From the NCBI GenBank assembly GCA_963971535.1, contig OZ020589.1, positions 79,012,036 through 79,076,035 of the forward strand: DNA of 64,000 bases. Reading direction: 5' to 3'. The translations under genes and the position numbers were made by a program. This document shows, one piece after another, positions 31,811 through 42,964 of this stretch. The notes under the pieces were generated by a model. That model had not been told where the DNA came from. It saw only the letters and a list, made by a program, of their open reading frames with translations, and searched no databases. The first letter of the stretch is position 1. Every line of letters starts with the position of its first letter. This DNA comes from Notolepis coatsorum (lineage: Eukaryota > Chordata > Actinopteri > Aulopiformes > Paralepididae).

Positions 31811-33853
31811 ATGAAAGAGAGAAAAGACACAAGATTAGAGCACACGATATGATGTACTGAAATGTCCATCTGCCTATCTTGAGGTTGTTTTAAGAACATC
31901 AGCCAGACTGTCGCCCTAGTGTCTTTGAGCCCTGCTAGTTGACCTATATTAAACTAGTCAAGACTAACCCCTTTCCTACCTCCACCCCCGTATACACATT
32001 TTCCACAACAATGGTCTATTTTATAAGGCTATCAAAAGCCTGTATAAGGCCCCATCTGCCTGTCTGCAGCTGAATGATGTTAGGACCGGCTGGTTCCCCA
32101 CCCCATTCGGTGTAAAACAGGGAGATGTGCTTTCTCCCACTTTATTCACCCTTTATGTTAATGACCTGGCGCAAGAAATTAAGCAAGCCAATCTTGGTAT
32201 TCCAATAGACAATATAATCCTAAATATTTTATTGTACGCTGATGATATTGTTCTGTTTGCAGAAAATGAAGCAAATTTACAAAACATGTTGAATATTATG
32301 AGTTCTTGGTGCATGAAATGGAGACTTGCGATTAACAGTGAAAAAACACAGATTATGCACTTCAGGAAAAAACATGAACAGCCATGAGTAGCCATAAGTT
32401 TCAATTTGGACCAACGCCCCTGATTTACACACATTCTTATAAATATCTTGGTTTCAACTTTAATGAGTACATGAGCTTCATAGAAGGAAGGAAAATAATG
32501 TCTGAGTCAGCAGGAAGGGCGCTAGGGGGTGTGTTGAGTAAAATGAAAGTCTGCACTGACCTTGGGTTTTCAACATTTACACAATTATTTGATTCAATGG
32601 TGTGTTCTGTTTTATTTTATGCTGCTGGAGTATGGGGTTTTGATGATGCACCTGAATGTAATGCTATCCTGAACCAGGCCATAAGATACTTTTTAGGAGT
32701 CCATAAATACACACCAAAAGGGGCTATAGAAGGGGACATGAGGTGGGACTCTTGCTTGGTCAAGCAAATAGGTGAAATGGTGAAGTTATGAAACCGCCTG
32801 GTCCAGCTGCCAAATGACAGGGTGACAAAAAAGATTTTAAACTGGGACAGAGCACACGGTCATCCCTGGTCAAGAGAGATGTCCATGATTTTTTTCTTCT
32901 ACTGACTTAAGTATGATTTTTATGAACAATCTGCAGTGTAAGGTTCACATAATTAAAACAAAAGTATCAACAATCCATCAGGATAAGTGGAAGGTGGAGA
33001 TATGGTAAAAATCTAAACTAAAAATGAGTATTTTACTGAACCTTATGTAATGTTAAACTTAAAGTGAAGACGGAGGTCTCTGTGTGCCCAGTTGAGGTCT
33101 GGCACCCTGCCATTGGCTGTGGAAGTGGGTAGATTCCAAGGTAAACCTGAGGAGGAGCGGTTGTGTGTTCTATGTGATCTGGGAGTGGTGGAGGATGAAT
33201 ATCATTTTGTTTTTTTATTGCCCTTTGTACACCGGTTTGAGGAGGGCTTTATTTGAGAAAATTCTAATTGTGAATCCGGATTTGTTTTGGCAGTCTGAGA
33301 GTTGTATGTTGAGTTTTTTTTTTGTGGAGGACATTTTGCAGGATTTTTGGAGAAATTATGGCACTTGAGACAAAACACACTATATCCTATATAATTGTAT
33401 TTGAATTCCTCTTGTTTCTTTGTTTATATACATTGCGTACAGCTTGTGTTATATTACGTTTTATTGTATTTTCTTGTATTTTCTTGTTCTTGTGGCCATC
33501 TTGGTCAATGTAATTTGTCAAGTAATTGGTCAAGTATATTATTATATACTTATTGTTATGTGTCTTGTAAGCCCATATGGGCTGGGCATACACCTGTATG
33601 TAAGACACGAAAATAAAAAACATCAAATCAAATCAAATCAGTAGTTCACCCAGTCCTTGGGTACATACAGGTTTTGACCAGCAGATGACAGCGACGAGGC
33701 AGCTCAGCAGAGAGCAGCTGTCAACAAACATCCTAACAGAAAATATATACATACGAGGGGGAGGAGACTACATTGGGAGGGTGCGGGGGAGGGGGGCGGG
33801 GCGAAAGCTCAAATCCCAATGTTGACAGCTATGGCCAGGGAGTGAATGATGGT

Positions 33854-33925
33854 TTGATTGAATTGATTGAAAACTTTAATTAACAGATTGCAGAATGGGT
33901 ACAGTACAGCTCAATACCATGAGCC
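33854..33925 (-). mobile_element. LINE tail, minus strand (ATTC/ATCA-tailed family)
   Basis: ATTGATTGAAAACTTTAATT followed by AACAGATTGCAGAATGGGTA is the inverse of the family 3' end seen at 56690-56720. Only about 70 bp remain. Confidence 0.75.
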
Positions 33926-34380
33926 ACACAGGGGGCGCTTAGAGGGGCTAACTGCTTAAAAACAGTACCTCAGTGGCCCCCTTGCTGGGCCCCCCGTGAT
34001 GTCAGGCCTGCCCTGTTATCTCCTCCTGGAAAAGCACAGGGCCTTCAGGCTGACAGGTTCCTTAGCAAGAGCAGAGCTCGACCGTCGCCTGGCGGACACC
34101 GGGCTGGACTGAGTCCTGGGTCCCCAACGCTGCCGCTCCGCTTTTAAAACCGGGGGGGGGGGGGGGGGGGGGGGTACACGTTTTGATCAAAAACCACAGG
34201 GGGCACTACCGGGACTGACTGCCCAAAAGCAGCTCCACGGTGGCCCACGCGCCGGGTGTGAAACCCCCCTGTGACAAACCCCCCTGTGCCCCGTCATTTC
34301 CCCCCGGAAATGTAGGAAGCCTTCAAGCTGACAGATACCTTAGCACGAGCAGAGCTCGACTGCCGCTCGGCAGAGATGAA
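33926..34380. repeat. Diverged tandem duplication, about 190-bp units
   Basis: Blocks CCACACAGGGGGCGCTTAGA to GAGCTCGACCGTCGCC (33935-34090) and CCACAGGGGGCACTACCGG to GAGCTCGACTGCCGC (34193-34370) match with many differences. Both contain CTTCAGGCTGACAGRT-like and TTAGCANGAGCAGAGCTCGA motifs. A 22-base G-run (34153-34174) separates them. Confidence 0.6.
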
Positions 34381-34980
34381 CTGCCTCCTGTCTGACCACA
34401 TAAATGCTGTTATGCTGCTCGGACAGACCAGGGTGCGCCGGTCCCCAAGATAGCTAGTTCAAACTAGATCTTTTGAAACGCCCGGGACCAGGCGCTGATA
34501 TCGAAGGATAGGGAATAGACTTTTACATTATGACCCATTCATTGGGCTGTAACTGTCCCGTTTCGAAAAAAGAAATAAACTCGATTCGAAAAGATGGTAT
34601 CTGATTGGCCAGGGCTGCCGTAGTTGCGGGCTCCGATAACAGCGCTAGGTTCGTAAAACCTGAGAACGGTGTTGGGTGTATTGATAAGACAAGCCCCAAC
34701 CCATCGTTTCTCCCCCCATTCGGGCAAAAAGGAGGAGACCCGCTCCCCCGTAGGCAGGCATGCATTGGTGATTTCAAAACTGGTTGCACACGTTTTATTG
34801 ACGTCACGTGCACGCGCATGCGCATAAATGTTCTCTCGCGTGCGAACAGGATGTGGAAAAACAAACAATGTTTTAAATGTAATTGTAGTTACATTGTTAA
34901 TTTAGTTTGTATTAACTTTTCTAGTTTAAGTTAATTCAGTTAAAGAAATTGTTTTACACAGGGTTTACGCTCAGATCGGA
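34381..34980. other. No recognised gene; CRE-like motif
   Basis: Contains TTGACGTCACGTGCAC (34798-34813), a CRE/E-box overlap, amid CpG-containing sequence with ATGCGCATAAATG. Open frames on both strands lack recognisable motifs. The right end leads into the L1 5' UTR. Confidence 0.35.
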
Positions 34981-35600
34981 TGGCGGCGTAGCTTTCCGAG
35001 CTCTGTGACCACTTCACTTTTATATTGATTACGACGTTAATTTTACGACATGATACATCGCAGAGATGGTGAAACAAATATCGAACAAGAAGGGGACATT
35101 AAATGAGGTGGACGTTGAATGTATCAGGTCTTTGTTCCATGCTGAGCTCGATGCTAGCATGCTCCAGCTAACCAACAGACTGGACTCGCTCCAGGAGGAG
35201 GTAGCTAGCGCGACCACGCGGCTCTCTAGGGTGGAAGAAGGGATGGCAGAGGTTGCGGTCGTGGCTGAAACCAACTCCACAGAGATCTCGGCGATTGAAG
35301 ATAAATTCCTTTTTTACGAAAATAAGATTGCTGACCTAGAGGACCGGAATAGAAGGTGCAACGTTAGAATTTACGGCTTGCCCGAGGACATTGAAGACGA
35401 TGCGCCGATTCATTATCTCGAAAAGATGATTCCACAATGGTGGAACCGTCCCTAAACCGGAGATTGAGTGGGCGCATAGAATATTCAGGAACGGCCCCCC
35501 AGAGAAGGGCGAACGTCCACATGCTTTTATTTTTTGCTGCCTGCGGTTCCCTACACGTCAGGCGATTCTACAAGAGGCCAGGAAACACCCTCCAAAAGTG
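34981..35600 (+). mobile_element. L1/Tx1-like LINE 5' fragment (5' UTR plus ORF1)
   Basis: GATGGCGGCGTAGC opens a short 5' UTR, followed by the ORF1 beginning at 35066. The element stops abruptly at about 35595, where gypsy coding sequence takes over. A different family from the L1-like element at 41558. Confidence 0.65.
35066..35595 (+). pseudogene. L1-type ORF1 protein (Transposase_22-like), truncated
   Basis: The frame from ATG 35066 gives a coiled-coil N-terminal half (residues about 30-100, heptad-like LTNRLDSLQEEVASATTRLS) and then the L1 ORF1 RRM entry DLEDRNRRCNVRIYGLPEDI. It stops at 35453 after a frameshift near 35440. In the next frame the RRM continues with EIEWAHRIFRNGPPEKGERP, then HAFIFCCLRF and ILQEARKHP. 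This is a typical ORF1p RNA-binding core. The remainder (C-terminal domain, ORF2) is replaced by gypsy sequence. Confidence 0.75.
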
Positions 35601-38600
35601 GGAGTCCCTAGACGCCCTCGGGCAGGCCAAAATCTTCTCATCCCTCGACCTCACGGCTGGCTACTTCCAGGTGGCGGTGAAGGAGGAGGATCAAGAAAAG
35701 ACGGCCGTCACGACGCCCTTCGGCCTCTACCAGTGGATCCGTATGCCCTTCGGGCTGTGCAATGCGCCGGCAACGTTCCAGCGGTTGATGACCGCGGTGT
35801 TAGGGGACCTGGCTTTCGATGTCCTGTTGGTCTACCTGGACGACGTGTTGGTGTTCTCAAGGGACTTTGAGAGCCACTGTCAGAAGCTGGACCTGGTGTT
35901 CGGACGCCTCCGTGAACATGGCCTCAAACTCAAGCCCCGGAAGTGTTTCCTCCTCAAGGTGGAGGTAAAATTCCTGGGACACATTGTCTCTGCGGCCGGG
36001 GTCCAAGTCGACACCGACAAAGTAAGGGCCCTGGAGGACTGGCCGGCACCACGCTCTGCGAAAGAAGTGAGACAAGTGATCGGATTCATGTCGTACTACC
36101 GGCGATTCGTGCCCCATTTCGCCCAAGTGGCGCAACCACTGCATGCCCTCATGGGAAAAGAAAAGAAAGGGTTTGCTAAAGGCCGGACCGAGCCTTTCCA
36201 ATGGACTCCGAAGTGTCAGGAGACCTTCGATCACCTGCGGGGGTGCCTAATGACGCCACCGGTGTTGGCATATCCAAACCTCCAACTCCCCTTCGTAGTG
36301 ACCACGGACGGAAGTTACTTGGGGCCGGGAGCCGTGCTGAGCCAGAAGCAAGAGGGCATAGAGCGCGTCATCGCCTTCCCGAGCAGGGGCCTATGAGGGT
36401 CTGAAAGAAACAACCGAAATTACAGCGCGTTCAAGCTGGAGCTCCTCCTGCTCTATTCTCAATTCACCGTAGTCACCGACCACAACCCTTTGCGGTACCT
36501 AGACACGGCCAATCTGGGGGCGGTGGAGCAGCGCTGGGTCACCCAGCTGGCCGAATACGACTTTGTAGTACATTACAAGCCCGGCCGACTCAACCAAAAT
36601 GCCGACGCCTTGTCACGCATCCCAATGAGGCAAGAACCAGAGGTAGTGGACACAGAAAAGGACTTTCTAGCGATCACAGCGGAAGGCGTTCGTACTTGGC
36701 TGGGCCCCGATGAATGGACTGAGCCGCCGGAAGTCTCAGCGATCGGCCCGAGGCAACCGGGCAAGGTGGTCCCGGTGGAAAGAGTCCGTGCTCGCCTGAG
36801 CCCCGAGGCGTGGACCGGCCTGTCATGGGCCCCCGCCCTAGTCGCAAGGCCAACAGACGAGGCGAGTCAAAGCGAAGACTTCGTAGTGATCCCGGCGGAA
36901 GAAGTCCGGGCTCGCCTAGGCCCCGAGGACCGGACCGTCGCAAGGCAAATAGTGGCGAAGAAAGGGAACAGCGGATATAGCTGGGACGAACTACGACAAT
37001 TCCAGGCGGAAGATCCCGAACTGGGACCGGTATGGCAGGCGGTGACCCGTGGGACCCCACCCACTAAAGCATTGTTGCAGGAAGTAAATCCATGCCTCCG
37101 CAAGTTATACGGGCAGTGGGAGCATTTCCGTCTACGCAACCAAGTACTGTTTCGACGCGTTAGCGACCCCCGAGACGGGGAAGAGGTCCTGCAACTGGTG
37201 GTGCCGACGGCACTGCGGCGACACATATATGAGACCCAACACGACTATGGGGGACACTTTGGTAGACGGGGGACCATAGACCTGATGAGGCGAAGTTACT
37301 TCTGGATAGGGATGGCCGCAGAGGTGAATGGCTGGGTGCAACAGTGCAAACGGTGTGCGCTTGCCCAAGACGTATTCCCTAAGTCCCAGGCCCTGATGAC
37401 CTGCACCAACGTGACTGCGCCCATGGAAGTTCTAGCTATGGACTTTACCGTGTTAGAGATGTCAACGGGCGGCTATGAGAACGTCCTGGTGTTGACCGAT
37501 ATGTTTACCCGATTCACTATCGCCATCCCGACCAAAGATCAGACCGCCAAGACCACCGCCGCCACACTCATCCGGCATTGGTTTATGTACTACGGCTGCC
37601 CCGCTCGACTTCATGCCGACCAAGGTCGAAATTTTGAATCTGGCGTCATCAAAGAACTCTGTAGACTTTACGGGATCTCCAAGAGCCGTACTACTCCCTA
37701 CCACCCCCAGGGGAACGGCCAATGTGAGAGATTTAACCGGACCATGCATGATATGCTGCGTAGCTTGCTCGTGGACAAGAAGCGGGACTGGAAGGAACAC
37801 CTGCCCGAACTGGTACTTACGTACAACTGCCACGTGCACTCTTCCACGGGGTACGCCCCCTTCTACTTGCTCTTCGGGAGGGATGCAAGGATGCCCAGGG
37901 ACGTACTGGGTGGCAAAGATGCCGCGGACGGCGATGCGGAGAACTTGGACGAGTGGGTCCAGAGACACCACGAGCGGCTGAAGGCTGCTACGGAGGCCGT
38001 GGGAGCCACAGATAAGCATATGTCTCACAGACGCAAACGGATCTACGACCGAAAGTCCAGAGGCGCGTTTGTAAGGGCCGGAGACCGGGTTCTGTTGAGG
38101 AACCATCGACCCAGAGGTCGTAATAAGATCCAGGACAAATGGGAACCTACCCCCTATCTGGTGGTTGCACAGAGCCACGAAGGGACGCCTGTTTTCACGG
38201 TCAGGCCGGAAGAGGGGGGCCCGGAGAAGACTGTCCATCGGGACCAGCTCAAGCCCTGTACCTTTCCCAATTCCGACCGGGAAGGGCGTGCGCGGGTCCC
38301 CTGGAGGACTCCTACGCATTTGCAGAGCTCTTCTGAGTCAGATGAGGAGCCCGCCATTTATCGCCCTCGGGAACCGTGTCCCAGAGTATGTAACCCACCC
38401 AAGTCCCCTCGTGTTGTCACGGGGATCATGCCCGACGCTGGGGAAGGGGTGGAGTCGGACTTGTCAGGGGAGGACGGCGTAGATGGAGGCGTGGAGGCCG
38501 ATTCAGGCGAACGGCTTGTAGTCCAAGAGGACGAGGCCGCTGCCGACAACCTGTCGGTGGGAACGGACGATTCAGACACAGGGTCTGAAAGGGGGGGGGT

Positions 38601-38685
38601 CGGACCACTCCGGCCACAGAGGAGTACTAGAGGTCGGTTACCTGCCAGGTATCGTCACGACTATGTACTCAAGAGTGTGTTTTGA
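35600..38685 (+). pseudogene. Gypsy Pol: partial reverse transcriptase, RNase H, integrase
   Basis: One frame throughout. The reverse transcriptase begins at DALGQAKIFSSLDLTAGYFQ and keeps MPFGLCNAPATFQRLM and VYLDDVLVFS (catalytic YLDD near 35836). Then FLGHIVSAAG and IGFMSYYRRF connect to RNase H (FVVTTDGSYLGPGAVLSQ). RNase H has an in-frame TGA at 36394 and an apparent deletion of about 16 codons (near [17 protein letters not shown]). Integrase has the HHCC zinc domain (H...H, CKRCALAQ, about 37240-37380), a DDE core ([14 protein letters not shown], the Glu in [13 protein letters not shown]) and a GPY/F-type tail ([21 protein letters not shown]). The C-terminus is acidic and ends [16 protein letters not shown]. 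Non-functional without gag, protease and the start of the reverse transcriptase. Confidence 0.85.
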
Positions 38686-38832
38686 GAACAGTGTTTGCGA
38701 ATTGTGAAAAGTTGTGCGAAATTGTTGGTCTAAGGACTGTGTGAATGTATGCAATGTCTAATTGAGTAACTCCACTAAACAGGGGGTTGTGTAACTTGCA
38801 TTGGGACTTGGCAAGTTTAAATTAGGGGGAAA

Positions 38833-39939
38833 TGTAGACACCTGAATATACCTAATAATAATGCAATGTGTCTAACTCTAATTCCTTGTACTCTACTGTG
38901 TGCATGATAACATTGTGTAACTCGCTGACCCGTCTTGATTCTCCATATCCTAATATTGACATTTAGTAGTGGGACATGGCGCTGGACTGTCACCAGGGGG
39001 AACTGGTGCGACGTTGGGCTGGCAAAGGACAGGTGAGGAAGAGACTGGCATGAAGGAGGAGCTAGATACACGGGACGCTCTCTTCGTCAATTTCCAGAGA
39101 AGCAAGCGGACGTGTGGACGAAGAGCTCATCATCACAAGGACACGCGAAATACAACTCCGGTCACGTTGTGGGAAAGTAACGTCGTATGCGAAAGTTTAG
39201 CTTACCAGTATAGTGAGTAGGGTACGTTTGAACCAAGAAGAAGACGTACGACAGCCAGACTGCACTGTTGATCCTCCACGTGCTGCGTTTAGAACGTATA
39301 GTCGGGAGAATAGTTTGGTCACACTGACTAAAGCTTAGCTTCAAGTATAGGCCTGTTAGCCCAGTTAGCTCACGCGTCGCTCCACCGTCTTCCAGCCCCC
39401 GCAGCAGACACCGCAGCAGACGTCGCCGGACCGAACCCGCCTCCAGCATTCTCCTAGCCGACCACCAGTCCAGCGATTCGCCTGCCTAACGTCAGCCCAG
39501 CCAGCCCCCTTGCTATCACAGGTGACAACCACGGGACCGTTCGACGGCCACCTCGCGTCACCGACATTCGTTGCGGGAGCAGGCCAGCACTCGGTTGGTA
39601 CACTCACACCAGGTACTGTTAGCGCTCCAAGCGCTCTGGAACATTATCGGCGAACATTCTCCTTTTCGAGAGCATGCCCTCTAAGGGCGAAGAATATGGT
39701 ACTTTGAGCTGGCACGTGCACCAGTGACTAGGGGCGCCCCAACTTTATTATTTTGGTAATGCCGGCACTTATAAGGTATTTTGTTTCAGTGTGGGCCCAC
39801 TCTATTGCATTTATTGTGTTGTGTTATCGTGCGGTGCATATGGCACCATTGTATAAATAAGTGTTTCCCATTGTGTGGCTCCCGGAGCGTGCTGCCCCCT
39901 CCTCGTTATTTGTACATGAAAAGCCTATTAACCCTTACA
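38833..39939 (+). repeat. Gypsy 3' LTR (right end tentative)
   Basis: TGTAGACACCTGAATATACC follows the polypurine tract directly. Near the right side are TTGTATAAATAAG (39851, TATA-like) and further downstream CCCTTACA. No second LTR is available for comparison. Confidence 0.5.
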
Positions 39940-40204
39940 GGGACTTATGAATGCAGATACATGTAACCTTCAGTAAAAGGAGAGGCGTATAAATGGGACC
40001 ACTGTGTGCGTGTGAATTAATGTGCATTCTTGCTTAACCCCCTTTTTTTTTTATGAATGTACATTATTGTTTAACCCCTTCTTATCCACGGCCTATGTGT
40101 AATTGGGGCAGGTGCTCTGTACAGGTATCCACCAGTCAACAAGGAAAGGTACTGCTTTGGGGAGAAATTATATCATTTACCATTACTGCCACCGGGGGTG
40201 AGAA
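39940..40204. other. No recognised feature
   Basis: May be the last part of the gypsy LTR or flanking DNA. Confidence 0.35.
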
Positions 40205-40400
40205 GGTGTGGGCAGACCCGGCGCCATGGGCGGGCATTAGGGGGCCGGGCCCGCCCACTGAGTCAGCTGTGCCCACCCTGGTAAAATGTTTTTTTTTTTT
40301 TTTTTTGTCGATCAAAGTCAACTATCCAAATCCTTAGTCGGGGACAGCCCTAGTGGGCACTGATGTCAACAACAACATTACTGAAGCTAGCACGGCACTC

Positions 40401-40591
40401 TGTGAGAATTCGTTTTCTACCCTCAAGAACATTTTACAGAACATCGCCTTAGTATGCTTCATCGACACAAGCCCAATTTAATTCGGTTGGCATTTGAGAA
40501 GGACTTAACAAAAAAGTTCAGGAATGAGTGGAGGGGCAGTGTTTTAAGAAGATTTCACTCTGTCCCCAAACGCCGCTTGCCGCTCTACTAA
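40401..40591 (+). pseudogene. hAT transposase C-terminal remnant, copy 2
   Basis: Encodes CENSFSTLKN, then after a 1-base shift SMLHRHKPNLIRLAFEKD and FRNEWRGSVLRRFHSVP before TAA at 40589. The frame break differs in place from that in copy 1 (2100-2298), so the two copies decayed independently. Only the hATC dimerisation end survives. Confidence 0.7.
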
Positions 40592-41728
40592 TGATGGTGA
40601 GTAGCCTGTGGAGGAATTTTGTTTGCTTTTTTATGCACCTTATTTTTGTCAGTTCAGTTCAGTTTGTCAGTGAATTCAGAAGTGTTGAATAAATGGAGAC
40701 TTTTCAAAGATATAGAATAGAATAGAATAGAAATGTATTATCCTGAGGGAAATTTGACACTGCAAATCACTCAACATTAACACTTTGATCGCCATGGTTA
40801 AATTCATAATTTACCATCCCTAGCTAGCTCTATTTGTCTATGGAGAAGTTCCCCTTCTTTGCAGGGCTATAACTTTTTTAATTCTATTGCTAAATTGACA
40901 TTATTATGGCCCATTCAATGTCCTATATCTATTGTTCAGGGTGTAGCAACGTTATACTTTTTCATTCACATATTCATACTAAAATACAGTCTAAAGTATA
41001 AGTATGTTTTTATCGTTTTCTGCAGCTTTCTCCAGAACTTGATTTATAGCCCCAAATGCATTATATTGATGATCAAATACACTTTGGTAGCGATCAGTGC
41101 CAGATAAAAAATTTCAACTGGAGGTACTTCTAGTTTATATCGAACACGGTAATAATAAACGCTGAAACTTACCCCAGTCTCCTCGGGCTGTTGGGCGATC
41201 AGCTTGGAGTAGACAGTTTTCTATTATGGGATGTTGATCTAGATGAACCATTTCCAGGTTGTATAATACTATATACGTCCAAATAACGTTGTTTATTGAG
41301 TTAGGGCGAGCGATTGATTATCCAGTGTGTCGAGATGGAGTCCTGCTAACGATCGCGAGTGCCCGGACGAAATATGGGTGAGCACTTCCTGTTTGGCGCG
41401 TCACTTCCTGTTGGGCGATCTGCCGATCGGCCACCAGATGGCGCTCTTGAACCGTTAGAGAGTTGAGTGGAGCTCAGCAGTATATCTCAGGTCCCCGGAG
41501 GAGAAATATGATTTCGATCACAGATTTTTGAAATATTGATATCAAAGACGTGTTACGAGGGCGGAGCTAGGCGATTATGGACTAGACGTGTTTCACGTGA
41601 GCTCCCTTCTACCGTGCGGAATATACGTTTTTCCCCATTAGTCTTTATTTTATTTTTATTTGTTTTTTGTCTGCTTGTTAAGTCGTCAAGTTTCAACTAC
41701 TGTCGTCAACTTTTTTCGACTTTCTGCG

Positions 41729-42629
41729 ATGTCGGTGGTGGAAACCAGATCCATGAGCGCTCCAGCCAGCAAACTACCACCGGGCCTGGCCGCACCATCG
41801 CCCGGTGTCGGGGAGATAAGCGAAGCTGTGCTCTCGGTCATGACCAAGCTCCATGCAGAATCTGAGACACGCTTCGCTGAAACACAAAGAAAAGTGCTGG
41901 CGGATTTTTGTGATAACCTTCATCGAGAGATATCAGAGGAAATAAGGTTGGCGGTCGTCCCGTTGATAGACAAGATGGAGTCGCTGCACGCTGTCTCCTC
42001 GGCTAATGCTATCGAACTAGCTGCGCTAACAACGGAGGCCTCATTACAGGGCGAGAAGATGGCGGATCTGGAGCTCTCCCTGCTGGCTAGGCAGGCCGAA
42101 GTTGCCAAACTACAGTCGGTAATTGTGGAAATACAGTCCCGGGAGAGACGCTACAACATCAGGATTGTTGGAGTACCGGAGGGCAGCGGGGAAGGCCGTC
42201 TCTCTGAGACCATGCCGGAATTGCTGCAAGAAATACTGGGGAATGACGTCCTTCCCTCCCGTATGTGAATCGGCCTACAGAGCGGGCAGGACCACTCCTG
42301 GAGTGAACAAGGAACCGAGGCCCATCATTGTCAAGCTGAACAGGCTACAGCAGAGAGAACTCATCATGCGGTCGGCTCGTGCCAGAAGGGGTAATCTAAG
42401 GCTTGGCGATCACAAAGTGGCCATTTTCGAAGACTTTACGCCGGAGGTTCAAGCACAGAGAGGCGAATACAAAGTGGTCCTGTCCAAGCTATGGAAACTA
42501 GGCCTGAGGCCCACGCTATTCGCTCCCACGAAATTATCTGTGTTGGATAAGGTCGATGGTCGGCGTTCATTTTGGTCGTTGGCTAAAGCGAAGGAATATC
42601 TCGAGGGGATAGCCGAGACTGTAGCTTGA
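41729..42629 (+). pseudogene. L1-type ORF1 protein (Transposase_22-like), frameshifted
   Basis: ATG at 41729 opens MSVVETRSMSAPASKLPPGL. Residues about 40-130 are amphipathic and probably coiled coil (IRLAVVPLIDKMESLH, AELALT-like repeats, ADLELSLLARQAEVAKL). The RRM-type core enters with RERRYNIRIVGVPEGSG. A frameshift near 42240-42265 breaks the chain, and the other frame carries the C-terminal domain (RPIIVKLNRLQQRELI, KVAIFEDFTPEVQAQRG, GLRPTLFAPTKLSVL) to a stop at 42627. This is a typical L1 ORF1p nucleic-acid chaperone. It is adjacent to ORF2 and separated by a long spacer. Non-functional as sequenced unless the shift is an assembly error. Confidence 0.8.
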
Positions 42630-42964
42630 TATCTATGACGGGTGAGTGACTTGGCGATGTGGGCCTGAATACATTGATAGGGCCGACTATTCATGCTGTC
42701 ATGCCTAGACATGCTAACTGTCCACTGCCCATCCAACTAGCGGGGCTTCCCAATGACTTCTGTTACTTGCTAATGCTGACCTCATGGTCGTACTTGTGTA
42801 TCGCCTCTTTGGAAGCTAACGAGCTAGCTGAACAATGTACATAACAGACTCTAACGTGCTATCCGGATTCATCACTAGCTTACGCGCTAGCCTCGGGCTA
42901 GCTAGCGCGCTGCGTCTAACGTCTGCGCTGAGACATTCGAGACCCGTTAATATTTACGCACTTT

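Larger units (their letters stand above)
29966..33365 (+). pseudogene. LINE reverse transcriptase pseudogene
   Basis: Colinear remnants are: 29966-30300 linker (RRDLLNEFKACQTKF, PQQFWK then stop); 30365-30680 reverse transcriptase fingers (GIEELSNEVLK, IKPIPKSA, VPLNYRGISLIST); 30750-30940 (EQNGFRAKRACIDHVF, VCFVAFKKAFDWIN, where the catalytic Asp before the FKKAF motif reads Ala/Phe); 32010-32384 (AIKSLYKAPSACLQL, GVKQGDVLSPTLF, LLYADDIVLFAENE with the catalytic YADD kept); 32384-32791 thumb; 33070-33240 C-terminus (LRSGTLPLAVEVGRF, CVLCDLGVVEDEYHF). Multiple stops and frameshifts and the 1-kb insertion make it non-functional. Confidence 0.75.
29960..33640 (+). mobile_element. Degraded non-LTR retrotransposon, 5'-truncated, with internal insertion
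   Basis: Coding blocks in several frames run colinearly from the region upstream of the reverse transcriptase to the C-terminal zinc-knuckle-like region. A 3' UTR ends AATAAAAAACATC plus AAATC repeats at 33613-33639. The endonuclease is missing. About 1 kb of foreign sequence (30950-32000), including a (TG)n tract, splits the reverse transcriptase domain. Clade not assigned. The reverse transcriptase style (GDVLSPTLFTLYVNDLA) recalls I/Nimb-like families. Confidence 0.75.
35596..39939 (+). mobile_element. Ty3/gypsy LTR retrotransposon, 5'-truncated
   Basis: Starts in the middle of the reverse transcriptase (no 5' LTR, gag or protease) and runs through RNase H and integrase. A purine-rich tract follows (ATTAGGGGGAAA, 38821-38832) and a TG-initiated 3' LTR from 38833. 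The LTR end is uncertain: TTAACCCTTACA at 39928-39939 is a candidate, but without a 5' LTR it cannot be confirmed and the LTR might extend further. Confidence 0.8.

Noticed and set aside
31387-31860. Cys/Val-rich and Thr/His-rich long ORFs
   Set aside because: Translations of a (TG)n microsatellite, without codon or domain evidence.
34523-34934. Possible host exon (109-113 codon ORFs on both strands)
   Set aside because: No recognisable domain, competing frames on both strands and no splice-site support.
37462-38319. 285-codon minus-strand ORF
   Set aside because: Antisense shadow of the gypsy integrase, which has clear HHCC and DDE motifs on the plus strand.
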